Shown in pieces: positions 15,942 through 25,408 of a DNA stretch of 64,000 nucleotides. The notes below the pieces were generated by a model. The model saw only the letters and a program-made list of their open reading frames with translations, was not told where the DNA came from and made no database searches. Within the stretch, counting starts at the first letter, position 1. Each line of letters begins with the position of its first letter. The translations under genes and the position numbers were made by a program. The DNA is from Ectopseudomonas chengduensis (GTDB taxonomy: Bacteria > Pseudomonadota > Gammaproteobacteria > Pseudomonadales > Pseudomonadaceae): positions 16,184-80,183 of the forward strand of contig NZ_FMZQ01000019.1 of assembly GCF_900102635.1 (NCBI RefSeq), in the 5' to 3' direction.

Positions 15942-17603
15942 TCAGCCGATCATCGGCAGGTTCAGGCCCTGCTCGCGGGCGCAATCGATGGCGATCTGGT
16001 AACCGGCATCAGCGTGACGCATCACGCCGGTGCCCGGGTCGTTGGTCAGCACGCGGGCAATGCGCGCGGCAGCTTCGTCGGTGCCATCGCAGACGATGAC
16101 CATACCCGAATGCTGGGAGAAGCCCATGCCGACGCCGCCGCCGTGGTGCAGCGACACCCAGGTGGCGCCGCTGGCGGTGTTGAGCAGGGCGTTGAGCAGC
16201 GGCCAGTCGGACACGGCATCGGAGCCGTCCTGCATCGCTTCGGTCTCGCGGTTGGGGCTGGACACCGAGCCGCTGTCCAGGTGGTCGCGGCCGATGACTA
16301 TGGGCGCACTCAGCTCACCCGAACGCACCATCTCGTTGAAGGCCAGGCCGAGCTTGGCGCGCAGACCCAGGCCGACCCAGCAGATACGCGCCGGCAGGCC
16401 CTGGAAGCTGATGCGCTCGCGGGCCATGTCCAGCCAGCGGTGCAGGTGGGCGTCATCCGGGATCAGTTCCTTGACCTTGGCGTCGGTCTTGTAGATGTCC
16501 TCGGGGTTGCCGGACAGCGCCGCCCAGCGGAACGGGCCGATGCCTCGGCAGAACAGCGGGCGGATGTAGGCCGGGACGAAACCGGGGAAGTCGAAGGCGT
16601 TGCTCACGCCCTCTTCCTTGGCCATCTGGCGGATATTGTTGCCGTAGTCGAAGGTCGGCACGCCCATCTTCTGGAAGTCGAGCATGGCCTGCACGTGCAC
16701 GGCCATGGACTGCTTGGCGGCCTTGACCACGCCAGCCGGGTCGGTGGCTGCACGATCCTTGTACTCGGCCCAGCTCCAGCCGATCGGCAGGTAGCCGTTG
16801 AGTGGATCGTGGGCGCTGGTCTGGTCGGTGACCATGTCCGGGCGCACGCCACGGCGTACCAGCTCCGGCAGTATCTCGGCGGCGTTGCCCAACAGGGCGA
16901 TGGAGATGGCCTTGCCTTCAGCGGTGTACTTGGCGATGCGCGCCAGGGCGTCGTCCAGATCGGTGGCCTGCTCGTCGACATAACGGCTGCGCAGGCGAAA
17001 ATCGATGCTGGTCTGCTGGCATTCGATGTTCAGCGAGCAGGCGCCGGCCAGGGTGGCGGCCAGCGGCTGGGCGCCGCCCATGCCGCCCAGGCCTGCGGTC
17101 AGCACCCAGCGACCTCTGAGGTTGCCGGCGTAGTGCTGACGACCGGCTTCGACGAAGGTTTCATAGGTGCCCTGGACGATGCCCTGGCTGCCGATGTAGA
17201 TCCAGCTGCCGGCGGTCATCTGGCCGTACATGGCCAGGCCCTTGGCATCCAGCTCGTTGAAGTGCTCCCAACTGGCCCAGTGCGGCACCAGGTTGGAGTT
17301 GGCGATCAGCACGCGCGGTGCGTTGCTGTGGGTCTTGAACACGCCGACCGGCTTGCCGGATTGCACCAGCAGGGTCTCGTCGTCATTCAGGTTGGTCAGG
17401 CTCTCGACGATCTTGTCATAGCACTCCCAGTTGCGTGCGGCGCGGCCGATGCCGCCGTACACCACCAGCTCCTTGGGATTCTCGGCCACGTCCGGGTCGA
17501 GGTTGTTCATCAGCATGCGCAGCGGCGCTTCGGTCAGCCAGCTCTTGGCAGTGAGCGTGGTGCCACGCGGGGCGCGGATTTCGGTGTCGCGGAACTTGGT
17601 CAT
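15942..17603 (-). CDS. hutU: Urocanate hydratase (urocanase)
   Basis: Second enzyme of the pathway; adds water to urocanate to give imidazolonepropionate using tightly bound NAD+. It has 553 residues, close to the usual 555-560. Family blocks are an N-terminal RAPRGTTLTAKSW, the NAD-binding GRWVLTAGLGGMGGAQPLA, RDHLDSGSVSSPNRETE and the C-terminal HHGGGVGMGFSQHSG. It is followed by hutH and preceded by the YjiH-like transporter gene (38-base gap), all on one strand. Confidence 0.97.
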   Translation of the reverse strand: MTKFRDTEIRAPRGTTLTAKSWLTEAPLRMLMNNLDPDVAENPKELVVYGGIGRAARNWECYDKIVESLTNLNDDETLLVQSGKPVGVFKTHSNAPRVLIANSNLVPHWASWEHFNELDAKGLAMYGQMTAGSWIYIGSQGIVQGTYETFVEAGRQHYAGNLRGRWVLTAGLGGMGGAQPLAATLAGACSLNIECQQTSIDFRLRSRYVDEQATDLDDALARIAKYTAEGKAISIALLGNAAEILPELVRRGVRPDMVTDQTSAHDPLNGYLPIGWSWAEYKDRAATDPAGVVKAAKQSMAVHVQAMLDFQKMGVPTFDYGNNIRQMAKEEGVSNAFDFPGFVPAYIRPLFCRGIGPFRWAALSGNPEDIYKTDAKVKELIPDDAHLHRWLDMARERISFQGLPARICWVGLGLRAKLGLAFNEMVRSGELSAPIVIGRDHLDSGSVSSPNRETEAMQDGSDAVSDWPLLNALLNTASGATWVSLHHGGGVGMGFSQHSGMVIVCDGTDEAAARIARVLTNDPGTGVMRHADAGYQIAIDCAREQGLNLPMIG

Positions 17604-17641
17604 GTTGCGGGCTCCTGTGGGAACGGGTCAGTGGTGGGCGG

Positions 17642-18967
17642 TCAGAGCCAGCCCAGAAATTGGGCGAGGTAGGCCAGGGGGATGGCCAACAGCAGGCTGA
17701 GCAGGGTGCGCTGCAGCCAGATCAGCAGCAGATGGCCCAGGCTCAGGGGAATTCGCGTGGCCAGCACGCAGGGAATCGAGGCAGACAGAAACAGCACGCT
17801 GCTGACCGAAACGATGGCGGTGACGAACTTCACCAGCACGTCGGCATCCTTGAGCAGCATCGCCGGCAGGAACATTTCCGCCAGGCCGGCGGAGATGGCG
17901 CGGGCCACCTGCATCGGCTCGTCCAGGCCGAACAGCCAGGTCAGCGGGTAGAGCAGCACGCCGAGGGCATCGAACAGCGGCGTGTACTTGGCGGCGAGCA
18001 AGCCGAGCAGGCCGACGGCGAGAATGCTCGGCAGGATGGCGGCGGTCATGCGCAGGCCATCGACGAAGGTTTCGCGCAGCGCCGAGCCCAGCGATGGCGC
18101 ATTGCTGGCCTGCTGCATGCCGGCGCGCCAGGCACTGCCCAGGCGGCTTTCACCGGGTTGCAGCTGCGCCTCGGGCGTAGATTCGGACGGCAGGCGCGAC
18201 AGCGGGTAGATGCGCGCGCTGATCGCGGTGACGGCGAAGGTCACCGCCATGGCGCCCCAGAAATACAGGTTCCACTGACCCATCAGGCCCAGGGTCTTGG
18301 CGATGATAACCATGAACGGCGCCGAGACAGTGGAGAAGCCGGTGGCGATGATCGCCGCCTCGCGCACGCTGTAATGGCCCTGCTGGTACATGCGGTCGGT
18401 GATCAACAGGCCCACCGAGTAGCTGCCGACGAAGGATGCCACGGCGTCGATGGCCGACTTGCCCGGTGTGCGCCAGATCGGCCGCATCACCGGCTGCATC
18501 AGCACGCCGATCAGCTCCAGCAGGCCGAAGCCGATCAGGAACACCAGCGCCAGCGAACCCAGCGGCACGATTAGCGCCAGGCTTAGCACCAGCTTCTCGA
18601 ACAGAAACGGCAGCATGTCCGGCTGGTACAGCGCCTGCGGGCCGAGCTGCAGCAGATAGGCGGCGCCGATCAGCAGGCCGAACACCTTGAGCACGCTGAA
18701 CACCGTGTGGGTCAGGCTGCGCCGCCAACTGCCGTCGAGCCAGGGAGCGACCGCGCCGTAGAGCATGAACAGCAACGCCACGCCGACCACCAGCGGCCGC
18801 GCGTGCAGTTGCAGGGCGCTGGCGGCGTGGTCGAGGAGGATGGTCGAGCGCCCGGCGATCTCGAACGGCACGAAGAACAGCAACAGGCCGATCAGGCTGT
18901 AGCCCAGCAGGCGCGCCAATGCGCGCGAGCGCGACACGCCAGCGCTCAAAGGCAGGGACTCAGACAT
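17642..18967 (-). CDS. YjiH-family membrane protein inside the hut operon
   Basis: Integral membrane protein of 441 residues with about ten hydrophobic segments and a nucleoside-recognition (Gate)-type domain in the middle (GKSAIDAVASFVGSYSVGLLITDRMYQQG, then REAAIIATGFSTVSAPFMVIIAKTLGLM). This matches the YjiH family as I know it. Function in that family is not established. Its place between hutG and hutU, with small gaps, suggests transport of histidine, urocanate or a pathway product. That is inference; the usual hut permeases (HutT, HutM) are of other families and are absent from this window. Confidence 0.82.
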   Translation of the reverse strand: MSESLPLSAGVSRSRALARLLGYSLIGLLLFFVPFEIAGRSTILLDHAASALQLHARPLVVGVALLFMLYGAVAPWLDGSWRRSLTHTVFSVLKVFGLLIGAAYLLQLGPQALYQPDMLPFLFEKLVLSLALIVPLGSLALVFLIGFGLLELIGVLMQPVMRPIWRTPGKSAIDAVASFVGSYSVGLLITDRMYQQGHYSVREAAIIATGFSTVSAPFMVIIAKTLGLMGQWNLYFWGAMAVTFAVTAISARIYPLSRLPSESTPEAQLQPGESRLGSAWRAGMQQASNAPSLGSALRETFVDGLRMTAAILPSILAVGLLGLLAAKYTPLFDALGVLLYPLTWLFGLDEPMQVARAISAGLAEMFLPAMLLKDADVLVKFVTAIVSVSSVLFLSASIPCVLATRIPLSLGHLLLIWLQRTLLSLLLAIPLAYLAQFLGWL

Positions 18968-19047
18968 GACGCGGCTCCTGGCCGCAGCGGGCGGTAATGA
19001 ACATCGGGGTTTCCTCGTAGTTGTTGTTGTGCGGGAAAGCGTCGAGC

Positions 19048-19983
19048 TCAGAGGCTGAGCAGATGAATCAGCCGCGCCGCCACCTTGGCGGTGCGGTTGT
19101 CGATGTCGTAGTCGGGGTTGATCTCGGCCAGGTCTGCCAGGCGCAGCTTGCCGCTGGCCTTGAGCCGTTCGAGCAGCGGCTCCAGCAGCTCAAGGCGCAC
19201 GCCACGGGCTGCTGGCGCGCTGACGCCCGGCGCCTCGCAGGCCGGCAGCACGTCGATGTCGATGGTCAGATAGAGCGCGTCGCACTCGGCGGCGAAGGCG
19301 TCCAGCTCGGCGCCGATGCTCTCCAGGGTCGACTCGCGAATCTGGTGATCCTCGCGCACCAGCACGTTCAGCTCGGCCGCACGAGCGAACAGCGCGCGGG
19401 TGTTGCTGGCGCGGCTGACGCCCAGGCAGGCGTAGCGGAACGGCCAGCCGCGTGCGGCACACTGCTCGGCGATCTGCGCGAAGGGTGTGCCGGAGGAATG
19501 CACATGGGCCGGGTCGCGCAGGTCGAAATGGGCGTCGAAATTGATGATGCCGATACGAGGGGCAGGATTGCCAGACAGATGCTCGGCCAGGCCCGACCAA
19601 CTGCCGAAGGCCACTTCATGACCGCCACCGATTACCAGCGGCAGATGGCCGACATCCAGCAGCGCGCAGACGTTACGACCGAGGCGGGCCTGCGCCGCTT
19701 CCAGGTCGCCGTCTTCGCAGGTCACGTCACCGGCGTCATAGGCCGGTGCCTGACGATGCCAGGCCAGGTTGGCCAGCGCCTTTCGTACGCTTTGCGGCGC
19801 AGCGGCAGCACCGACGCGGCCATGGTTGCGGCGCACGCCCTCGTCGCAGGCGAACCCCAGCAGGGCCAGGCCCGGCTGGCTGTCTTCGGCGAGTGCGCGG
19901 ATGCGCTGGTGCCAGCGCGCGCTGTCGGTTTCCGGGTCGGTACGACCGCTCCAGGCAGCCATGCTGTGACGATCAGCGAGCAT
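19048..19983 (-). CDS. hutG: N-formimidoylglutamase / formimidoylglutamate hydrolase HutG (ureohydrolase fold)
   Basis: Arginase-fold enzyme of 311 residues that splits N-formimidoyl-L-glutamate to glutamate and formamide. Metal ligands are visible in GGGHEVAFG, FDAHFDLRD and TIDIDVLPACEAPGVSAPA; the last phrase distinguishes HutG from agmatinase. The ATG at 19983 overlaps the end of hutI by 11 bases, so the pair is translationally coupled. An upstream in-frame ATG would place 52 unlikely residues inside hutI. No hutF is present in the window, which fits the one-step HutG route. Confidence 0.94.
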   Translation of the reverse strand: MLADRHSMAAWSGRTDPETDSARWHQRIRALAEDSQPGLALLGFACDEGVRRNHGRVGAAAAPQSVRKALANLAWHRQAPAYDAGDVTCEDGDLEAAQARLGRNVCALLDVGHLPLVIGGGHEVAFGSWSGLAEHLSGNPAPRIGIINFDAHFDLRDPAHVHSSGTPFAQIAEQCAARGWPFRYACLGVSRASNTRALFARAAELNVLVREDHQIRESTLESIGAELDAFAAECDALYLTIDIDVLPACEAPGVSAPAARGVRLELLEPLLERLKASGKLRLADLAEINPDYDIDNRTAKVAARLIHLLSL

Positions 19984-21190
19984 GAGTAATGGCTCCGTTG
20001 AAAACGCGCTGACGCAGGCGCCCGGCCTGCACCGCGTAGGCCAGTTCGGCCGGTTGCTGGATATCCCACAGGCACAGATCCGCTGGCGCGCCGACCGCGA
20101 TGCGGCCGAGGTCGGGCAGGCCGAGGGCGCGGGCGCCATGGGCGGTCATGCCGGCCAGGGCTTCGCGCGGGGTCAGGCGAAACAGGGTGCAGGCCAGGTT
20201 GGCCATCAGCGTGGGCATGCAGATCGGCGAGGTGCCGGGGTTGGCGTCGCTGGCCACGGCCATCGGTACGCCGTACTGGCGCAGCAGTTCGATGGGCGGC
20301 AGCTGGGTTTCGCGGAGCACGTGGAAGGCGCCGGGCAGCAGAACAGCGACGGTGCCGGCCTCGGCCATGGCGCGCACGCCGGCCTCATCCAGGTATTCGA
20401 TATGGTCGACAGACAGCGCACCGTAACGTGCGGCCAGGGCGCTGCCGCCCAGATTGGACAGCTGCTCGGCATGGGCCTTGATCGCCAGACCATGGGCCTG
20501 AGCGGCCTGGTAGATACGTTCGCACTGCGCCGGGGAAAAGCCGATGCCTTCGCAGAACACGTCCACCGCATCGGCCAGGCCTTCCGCTGCGGCGGCCGGA
20601 ATCATCTCGTCGCAGACCAGGCTTACGTAGTCGTCGGCGCGGCCGGCGTATTCCGGCGGCAGCGCGTGGGCGCCGAGCAGCGTGGTGAGCACGCGCACCG
20701 GGCGCAGCTGGCCGAGGCGACGGGCCACGCGCAGCATCTTCAACTCACTTTCGACGGTCAGGCCGTAACCGGACTTGATCTCCACCGTGGTCACGCCATC
20801 GGCCAGCAGCGCATCGAGGCGCGGCAGGCTGGCGGCGATCAGCTCGTCCTCGCTGGCCGCGCGAGTGGCGCGCACGCTGCTGAGGATGCCGCCGCCGTTG
20901 CGGGCGATGGTTTCGTAGCTGACGCCTTCCAGGCGCTGCTCGAACTCTCCAGCGCGGTTGCCGGCATAAACCAGATGGGTGTGGCAATCGACCAGGCCTG
21001 GGGTCATCACGCCGCCACGCCCAGCTTCGACTGCACCCTGAGCCAGCGCCTCGTCGAAGGTGCGTGACGGCCAAAGACCGGCAATGCGACCGTCCTCGAC
21101 CAGTACGTTCATCGCCTCGTCCAGCTGCGCCAGGCCATCGAAGACCTGCACATCGCGCCAGAGCTGTTTCGAGGTGGAATGCATCGGCAT
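19973..21190 (-). CDS. hutI: Imidazolonepropionase
   Basis: Metal-dependent amidohydrolase of 405 residues; opens 4-imidazolone-5-propionate to N-formimidoyl-glutamate. Ligand motifs are CHTHLVYAG, KAHAEQLSNLGG, VDHIEYLDE and SDANPGTSP. It is the first gene of the minus-strand hut transcript, followed by hutG with an 11-base overlap. A HutC-type operator stands 19 bases upstream of its start, and the divergent hutD gene begins 215 bases away. Confidence 0.96.
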   Translation of the reverse strand: MPMHSTSKQLWRDVQVFDGLAQLDEAMNVLVEDGRIAGLWPSRTFDEALAQGAVEAGRGGVMTPGLVDCHTHLVYAGNRAGEFEQRLEGVSYETIARNGGGILSSVRATRAASEDELIAASLPRLDALLADGVTTVEIKSGYGLTVESELKMLRVARRLGQLRPVRVLTTLLGAHALPPEYAGRADDYVSLVCDEMIPAAAAEGLADAVDVFCEGIGFSPAQCERIYQAAQAHGLAIKAHAEQLSNLGGSALAARYGALSVDHIEYLDEAGVRAMAEAGTVAVLLPGAFHVLRETQLPPIELLRQYGVPMAVASDANPGTSPICMPTLMANLACTLFRLTPREALAGMTAHGARALGLPDLGRIAVGAPADLCLWDIQQPAELAYAVQAGRLRQRVFNGAITHAR

Positions 21191-21209
21191 GGGATTCTCC
21201 CGGCTTGTT

Positions 21210-21221
21210 TTGTATATACAA
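21210..21221 (-). promoter_or_regulatory. HutC-type operator before hutI (TTGTATATACAA)
   Basis: Perfect 12-base palindrome with the TGTATATACA core known for HutC sites. It lies 19 bases upstream of hutI and would block the minus-strand hut promoter when HutC is bound. Confidence 0.8.
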
Positions 21222-21382
21222 TATGAGTGGATCGAATCGGCGTCAAGCTGTCAGCAACGGCCTGACCTTATGATCACAAGACCTGGCAAGACGGCTTGAT
21301 ACCCTGAATAGAGCGTTACCGGCCTCTATTTGGAGACATCTTCGCCGACCCTGTGATCGGAACCGTTTGTCGCCTAGCCTTT

Positions 21383-21394
21383 ATGTATATACAT
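21383..21394 (+). promoter_or_regulatory. HutC-type operator before hutD (ATGTATATACAT)
   Basis: Perfect 12-base palindrome sharing the TGTATATACA core with the site at 21210, 11 bases before the hutD start codon. Two such sites 173 bases apart face the two divergent hut transcripts. Confidence 0.78.
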
Positions 21395-21405
21395 TTGGAG
21401 AGATC

Positions 21406-21996
21406 ATGCCCTGCACCCTGCTCGACCCCACAACTGCCCGCGCAATGCCCTGGAAGAACGGTGGCGGCTCCACCGTGGAATTGGCTATTTCGCCAGCGGA
21501 TGCCGGCCTGGAGGATTTCGCCTGGCGCATCAGCACTGCGCAGGTGGCGGTGGATGGTGCCTTTTCCAGCTTCCCGGGCATCGACCGCAGCTTGGCCGTG
21601 CTCGCCGGTAACGGCGTGTGCCTGCAACGCGCCGACGGGCAGCGCGAAATGCTGCTCAGCGGTGGCGCCATAGCCGTGTTCGGCGGTGAAGAAGCGATCA
21701 GCGCCCATCTGCTGGACGGCCCGATCACCGATCTCAACCTGATGACGCGACGCGGCGTCTGGAAGCATGAGTTGCAGTTGCTTGAGTGGCAGGGCGAACA
21801 GGCGCTGCAGAACGATGCCGAGATTTTGCTGCTGTGGAATGCCGCGCCCGAAGCTCTGCACTATCAACTGCCAGAGGGCGGTCAGCAGGTGCTGGCAGCA
21901 CACAGTGGTGTGCTGCTGGAGAACGAGCAGGGGCGCCTCACACTGGAAAGTGATCAGCCATCGCTACTCTACGTTAGCCGAATGCGCAGAGGCTGA
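21406..21996 (+). CDS. hutD: HutD family protein
   Basis: Small cupin-like protein of 196 residues found in Pseudomonas hut clusters. It is thought to tune or limit the pathway flux, perhaps by binding a degradation intermediate; its exact reaction is unknown. Family marks are MPWKNGGGSTVELAISP near the start, FAWRISTAQV, FSSFPGIDRSLAVLAG and ITDLNLMTRRG. The ATG at 21406 follows TTGGAGAGATC; a start 13 codons upstream would run through the HutC operator. It diverges from the rest of the hut genes. Confidence 0.92.
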   Translation: MPCTLLDPTTARAMPWKNGGGSTVELAISPADAGLEDFAWRISTAQVAVDGAFSSFPGIDRSLAVLAGNGVCLQRADGQREMLLSGGAIAVFGGEEAISAHLLDGPITDLNLMTRRGVWKHELQLLEWQGEQALQNDAEILLLWNAAPEALHYQLPEGGQQVLAAHSGVLLENEQGRLTLESDQPSLLYVSRMRRG

Positions 21997-22117
21997 GCAC
22001 CAGAAGAACTGCGGGACGCCAAAAGCGACGCCCACACGATGCCAATGCGCCATCGCGTCGGTATCTGACCGCTGACCGTCGCTCTCACCCATTACCTCCC
22101 CCCTCACCTCCGTACCC

Positions 22118-22150
22118 TCCCCCGGGTTCGCCGAATGCGAACTCGGGGGA
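22118..22150. terminator. Long hairpin after hutD
   Basis: Fourteen-base arms (22118-22131 with 22137-22150) that pair perfectly apart from one G-U in the RNA, with loop CGAAT. No clear T-run, so it could be a terminator needing Rho or a leader hairpin for the porin gene that starts 116 bases later. Nothing else is seen in the 21997-22265 gap except T-poor, C-rich sequence. Confidence 0.55.
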
Positions 22151-22265
22151 TTCGCTGCTTCACGGCCAGCACATCGGCCCTTTCAACACTCTCGCCAACC
22201 AAGGGAGGACGCGACACCCCTTTCTCTGCCGCCAACGATGTCTAAAAACATACGGAGAGCAAGCC

Positions 22266-23570
22266 ATGTCATTTCGCAGAAAAACACTACTGGCCCTGGC
22301 CATCAGCACCGCAACGGGGGCACCACTGGCCTTGGCCAGTCAGGCCGAAAGCCAGGGTTTCATCGAAGACAGCCACCTGAAGTTCATGACCCGCAACCTC
22401 TACTGGAATCACGATCGCCATGGCGGTGCTGATGACCGGCGCGAATGGGGCCAAGGTTTTCGCCTCGACTACACCTCCGGCTATACCCAGGGCACCCTTG
22501 GCTTCGGCGTCGACCTGAGCGCCTATTCGGCGATCAAGCTCGATGGTGGTCGTGGATACTCTGGACAGGCGGGCGTACTGGTACCGGATGGCGAAGGCAC
22601 CAAGGACGCAGCAGGCTCTGCCGGCGCCTCGGTGAAGATGCGTCTGTCCAACACCGAACTGCGTTATGGCAACAACCTGCGTCCTTACAACCCGGTTTTC
22701 GCACCGGCCGATGCGCGCCTGGTTCCGGGCACCGCTACCGGATTCTGGCTGACCAGTTCAGAGTGGGCAGGCCTGGACCTCGAAGCCGGACACATGACCG
22801 CCTCCAAGGACTTCAACAGCACAAACAACGACGATGATTTCTACGCATCCTACGCTGGCGTCAGCACGGATACCGTGGACTTCGTCGGCGGCAACTACGC
22901 AATCACCGACAACCTCAGCGTCAGCCTCTATGGCTCGGAGTACAAGGACATCTGGCGTCAGTACTACGCCAACACCAACTACACCTACTCGCTGAGTGAC
23001 GATCAGAGCCTGAACTTCGACTTCAACATCTATCGCTCGAATGACGAAGGTCGCAAGCTGGCCGGCGAGATCGGCGTCACCGCCTGGTCGTTCGCCGCTG
23101 CTTACACCGTCGGCGCGCACACCTTCAAGGTTACCCACCAACGCATCAATGGCGACCAGCCATTCGACTACCTGGGCATGGGGCCAGGCACTTTCCATGA
23201 TTCCATCTACCTGGCCAACTCCTCGCAACTGGTGGATTTCAACGGCCCGAACGAACGCTCCTGGGGTCTGTTCTACGACCTCAACATGGCCAGCTATGGC
23301 GTGCCCGGTCTGACCTTCCACGCCCGCTACATCCGTGGTACCGACGTCGATGGCAGCAAGATGGATCCGAGCAGCCCCTACGCCTATTACGCTGACAGCG
23401 AAGACCACTGGGAACGTGATCTCGCCGTGGGCTATGTGGTGCAGAGTGGCCCGGCCAAGGACCTGTCCTTCAAGTTGCGTCAGGCCACCCACCGTATCGG
23501 CAACGGCAAGTCCGACGTGTCCTCAGATCAGTTTCGCCTGATCATCGAGTTCCCGTACGAGATTTTCTGA
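22266..23570 (+). CDS. OprD-family outer membrane porin
   Basis: Substrate-specific 18-stranded beta-barrel porin, 434 residues. The signal peptide runs to about residue 24 (cut after LALA). The mature N-terminus, GFIEDSHLKFMTRNLYWNHDR, is typical of OprD proteins, as are GRGYSGQAGVLVPDG, LSNTELRYGNNLRPYNPVF and the C-terminal RLIIEFPYEIF ending in Phe. It follows hutD in the same direction, and a ribosome site (GGAGAG) precedes the ATG. A role in histidine or urocanate uptake is possible from position, but the OprD subgroup was not determined. Confidence 0.92.
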   Translation: MSFRRKTLLALAISTATGAPLALASQAESQGFIEDSHLKFMTRNLYWNHDRHGGADDRREWGQGFRLDYTSGYTQGTLGFGVDLSAYSAIKLDGGRGYSGQAGVLVPDGEGTKDAAGSAGASVKMRLSNTELRYGNNLRPYNPVFAPADARLVPGTATGFWLTSSEWAGLDLEAGHMTASKDFNSTNNDDDFYASYAGVSTDTVDFVGGNYAITDNLSVSLYGSEYKDIWRQYYANTNYTYSLSDDQSLNFDFNIYRSNDEGRKLAGEIGVTAWSFAAAYTVGAHTFKVTHQRINGDQPFDYLGMGPGTFHDSIYLANSSQLVDFNGPNERSWGLFYDLNMASYGVPGLTFHARYIRGTDVDGSKMDPSSPYAYYADSEDHWERDLAVGYVVQSGPAKDLSFKLRQATHRIGNGKSDVSSDQFRLIIEFPYEIF

Positions 23571-23584
23571 CCCTGTAAATGCAC

Positions 23585-23610
23585 AAGCCCCGGCACTCAG
23601 GCCGGGGCTT
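23585..23610. terminator. Terminator hairpin between convergent oprD-type and acyl-CoA dehydrogenase genes
   Basis: Perfect 10-base stem AAGCCCCGGC / GCCGGGGCTT with a 6-base loop, midway between two converging genes. The T-run is short on both strands. Confidence 0.75.
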
Positions 23611-23629
23611 GCGTACGCACCACACAGGA

Positions 23630-25408
23630 TCAGAACTGCGCAGCATCCAACAGATACAGCGACTCGCTACCGGCCTTGATCGACGTACTCAGCGAGTGAA
23701 TGCGCGGCAGCAAGCGGGCGAAATAGAAGCGCGCGGTACCCAGCTTGCTGGCGTAGAACTCGTCCTGCCCTTCCTTGCCCAGCGCGGCACGCGCCATCAA
23801 GGCCCACATGTAGGCATAGGCGGTGTAGCCGAACACATGCAGGTACTCCACCGAGGCCGCACCGATCTCGTTGGGGTTGCCCTTGGCACGATCCAGCACC
23901 CAGGCGGTCAGCTCGTCGAGGTTCTGCACGGCCGCCGCCAGCGGCTTGGTGAACTCGTCGAGATTGGCATCGGCCGAAGCGACGAAGGCCTTGATCTCGT
24001 CGGCCAGGTGCTTGTAGAAGCTGCCGCCGCTGCCAACGATCTTGCGCCCCATCAGGTCCAGCGACTGGATGCCGTTGGTGCCTTCGTAGATCTGGGTGAT
24101 GCGGCAGTCACGCACCAGCTGCTCCTGGCCCCACTCACGGATGAAGCCGTGGCCGCCGAAGATCTGCTGGCCATGCACGGTGGTTTCCAGCGCCATGTCG
24201 GTGAGGAAGGCCTTGGCTACCGGCGTCAGCAGCGCCACCAGCTCGTCGGCGCGCTTGGCGGTGTCCTTGTCCTCACTGTACTTGGCGGTATCGAGCTGCA
24301 TGGCGACGTAGCTGGAGAAGGCGCGACCACCCTCGTTCAGCGCCTTCATGGTCAGCAGCATGCGGCGCACGTCCGGATGCACGATGATCGGGTCGGCGGC
24401 TTTGTCTTTGGCCACCGGGCCGGTCGGCGCGCGACTCTGGATGCGCTCGCGGGCGTATTCGATGGCGCTCTGGTAGCTGCGCTCGCCCAGGGCCAGGCCC
24501 TGGATGCCAACGCCCAGGCGCTCGTAGTTCATCATGGTGAACATGGCGTTAAGGCCCTTGTTCACCTCGCCGACCAGGTAGCCGGTGGCGCCGTCAAAGT
24601 TCATCACGCAGGTGGCCGAGGCCTTGATGCCCATCTTGTGCTCGATGGAGCCGCAGCCCAAGGCGTTCTTCTCGCCCAGCGAGCCGTCGGCGTTGACCAT
24701 GACCTTGGGCACGATGAACAGCGAAATGCCTTTCGGGCCCGCCGGCGCGTCCGGCAGCTTGGCCAGCACCAGGTGGATGATGTTCTCGGTCAGGTCGTGC
24801 TCGCCACCGGTGATGAAGATCTTGGTACCGCTGATCTTGTAGCTGCCGTCGGCCTGGGGCTCGGCCTTGGTGCGAATGATGCCCAGGTCGGTGCCGGCAT
24901 GCGGTTCGGTCAGGCACATGGAACCGGCCCAGACGCCGGCGTACATGTTCGGCAGGTACTGCGCCTTCAGCTCTTCGCTGGCGTGGTTGAGGATCGACAG
25001 GCAGGCGCCGGCGGTGAGCATCGGGTACAGGCCGAAGGACAGGTTGGCCGAGTTGACCATCTCCTCGACCTGGGCGCCGATCACCTTGGGCATGCCCATG
25101 CCGCCGAACTCCGGCGAACCGCCGACACCGACCCAGCCACCCTCGGCGTAAGTCTGGTAGGCTTCGGGGAAACCGGCCGGGGTTTTCACCGCGCCGTTGT
25201 CCCAGGAGCAGCCTTCTTCGTCACCGCTACGGTTCAGCGGGGCGATGCTGCCGGCGGTGACTTTGCCAGCTTCTTCCAGGATGGCACTGGCGGTATCGGC
25301 ATCGACCACCTCGGCCAGGGCCGGCAGCTCGGCCCAGAGCTTGGAGACTTCGAATACTTCATTGAGCACGAAGCGCATGTCGCGCAGGGGGGCTTTGTAA
25401 TCGGCCAT
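23630..25408 (-). CDS. Acyl-CoA dehydrogenase, long FadE-type
   Basis: FAD-dependent enzyme of fatty-acid beta-oxidation that introduces the first double bond into acyl-CoA, 592 residues. The long form has an extra C-terminal domain beyond the usual 380-400. Signatures are MCLTEPHAGTDLG (FAD/substrate site), GSYKISGTKIFITGGEHD, and IYEGTNGIQSLDLMGRK with the likely catalytic Glu. It begins ADYKAPLRDMRF, like its paralogue at 27008-28813. The location next to the biotin genes matches the FadE2 (PA0508) gene of P. aeruginosa from memory. The diguanylate cyclase gene lies between the two paralogues. Confidence 0.92.
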   Translation of the reverse strand: MADYKAPLRDMRFVLNEVFEVSKLWAELPALAEVVDADTASAILEEAGKVTAGSIAPLNRSGDEEGCSWDNGAVKTPAGFPEAYQTYAEGGWVGVGGSPEFGGMGMPKVIGAQVEEMVNSANLSFGLYPMLTAGACLSILNHASEELKAQYLPNMYAGVWAGSMCLTEPHAGTDLGIIRTKAEPQADGSYKISGTKIFITGGEHDLTENIIHLVLAKLPDAPAGPKGISLFIVPKVMVNADGSLGEKNALGCGSIEHKMGIKASATCVMNFDGATGYLVGEVNKGLNAMFTMMNYERLGVGIQGLALGERSYQSAIEYARERIQSRAPTGPVAKDKAADPIIVHPDVRRMLLTMKALNEGGRAFSSYVAMQLDTAKYSEDKDTAKRADELVALLTPVAKAFLTDMALETTVHGQQIFGGHGFIREWGQEQLVRDCRITQIYEGTNGIQSLDLMGRKIVGSGGSFYKHLADEIKAFVASADANLDEFTKPLAAAVQNLDELTAWVLDRAKGNPNEIGAASVEYLHVFGYTAYAYMWALMARAALGKEGQDEFYASKLGTARFYFARLLPRIHSLSTSIKAGSESLYLLDAAQF

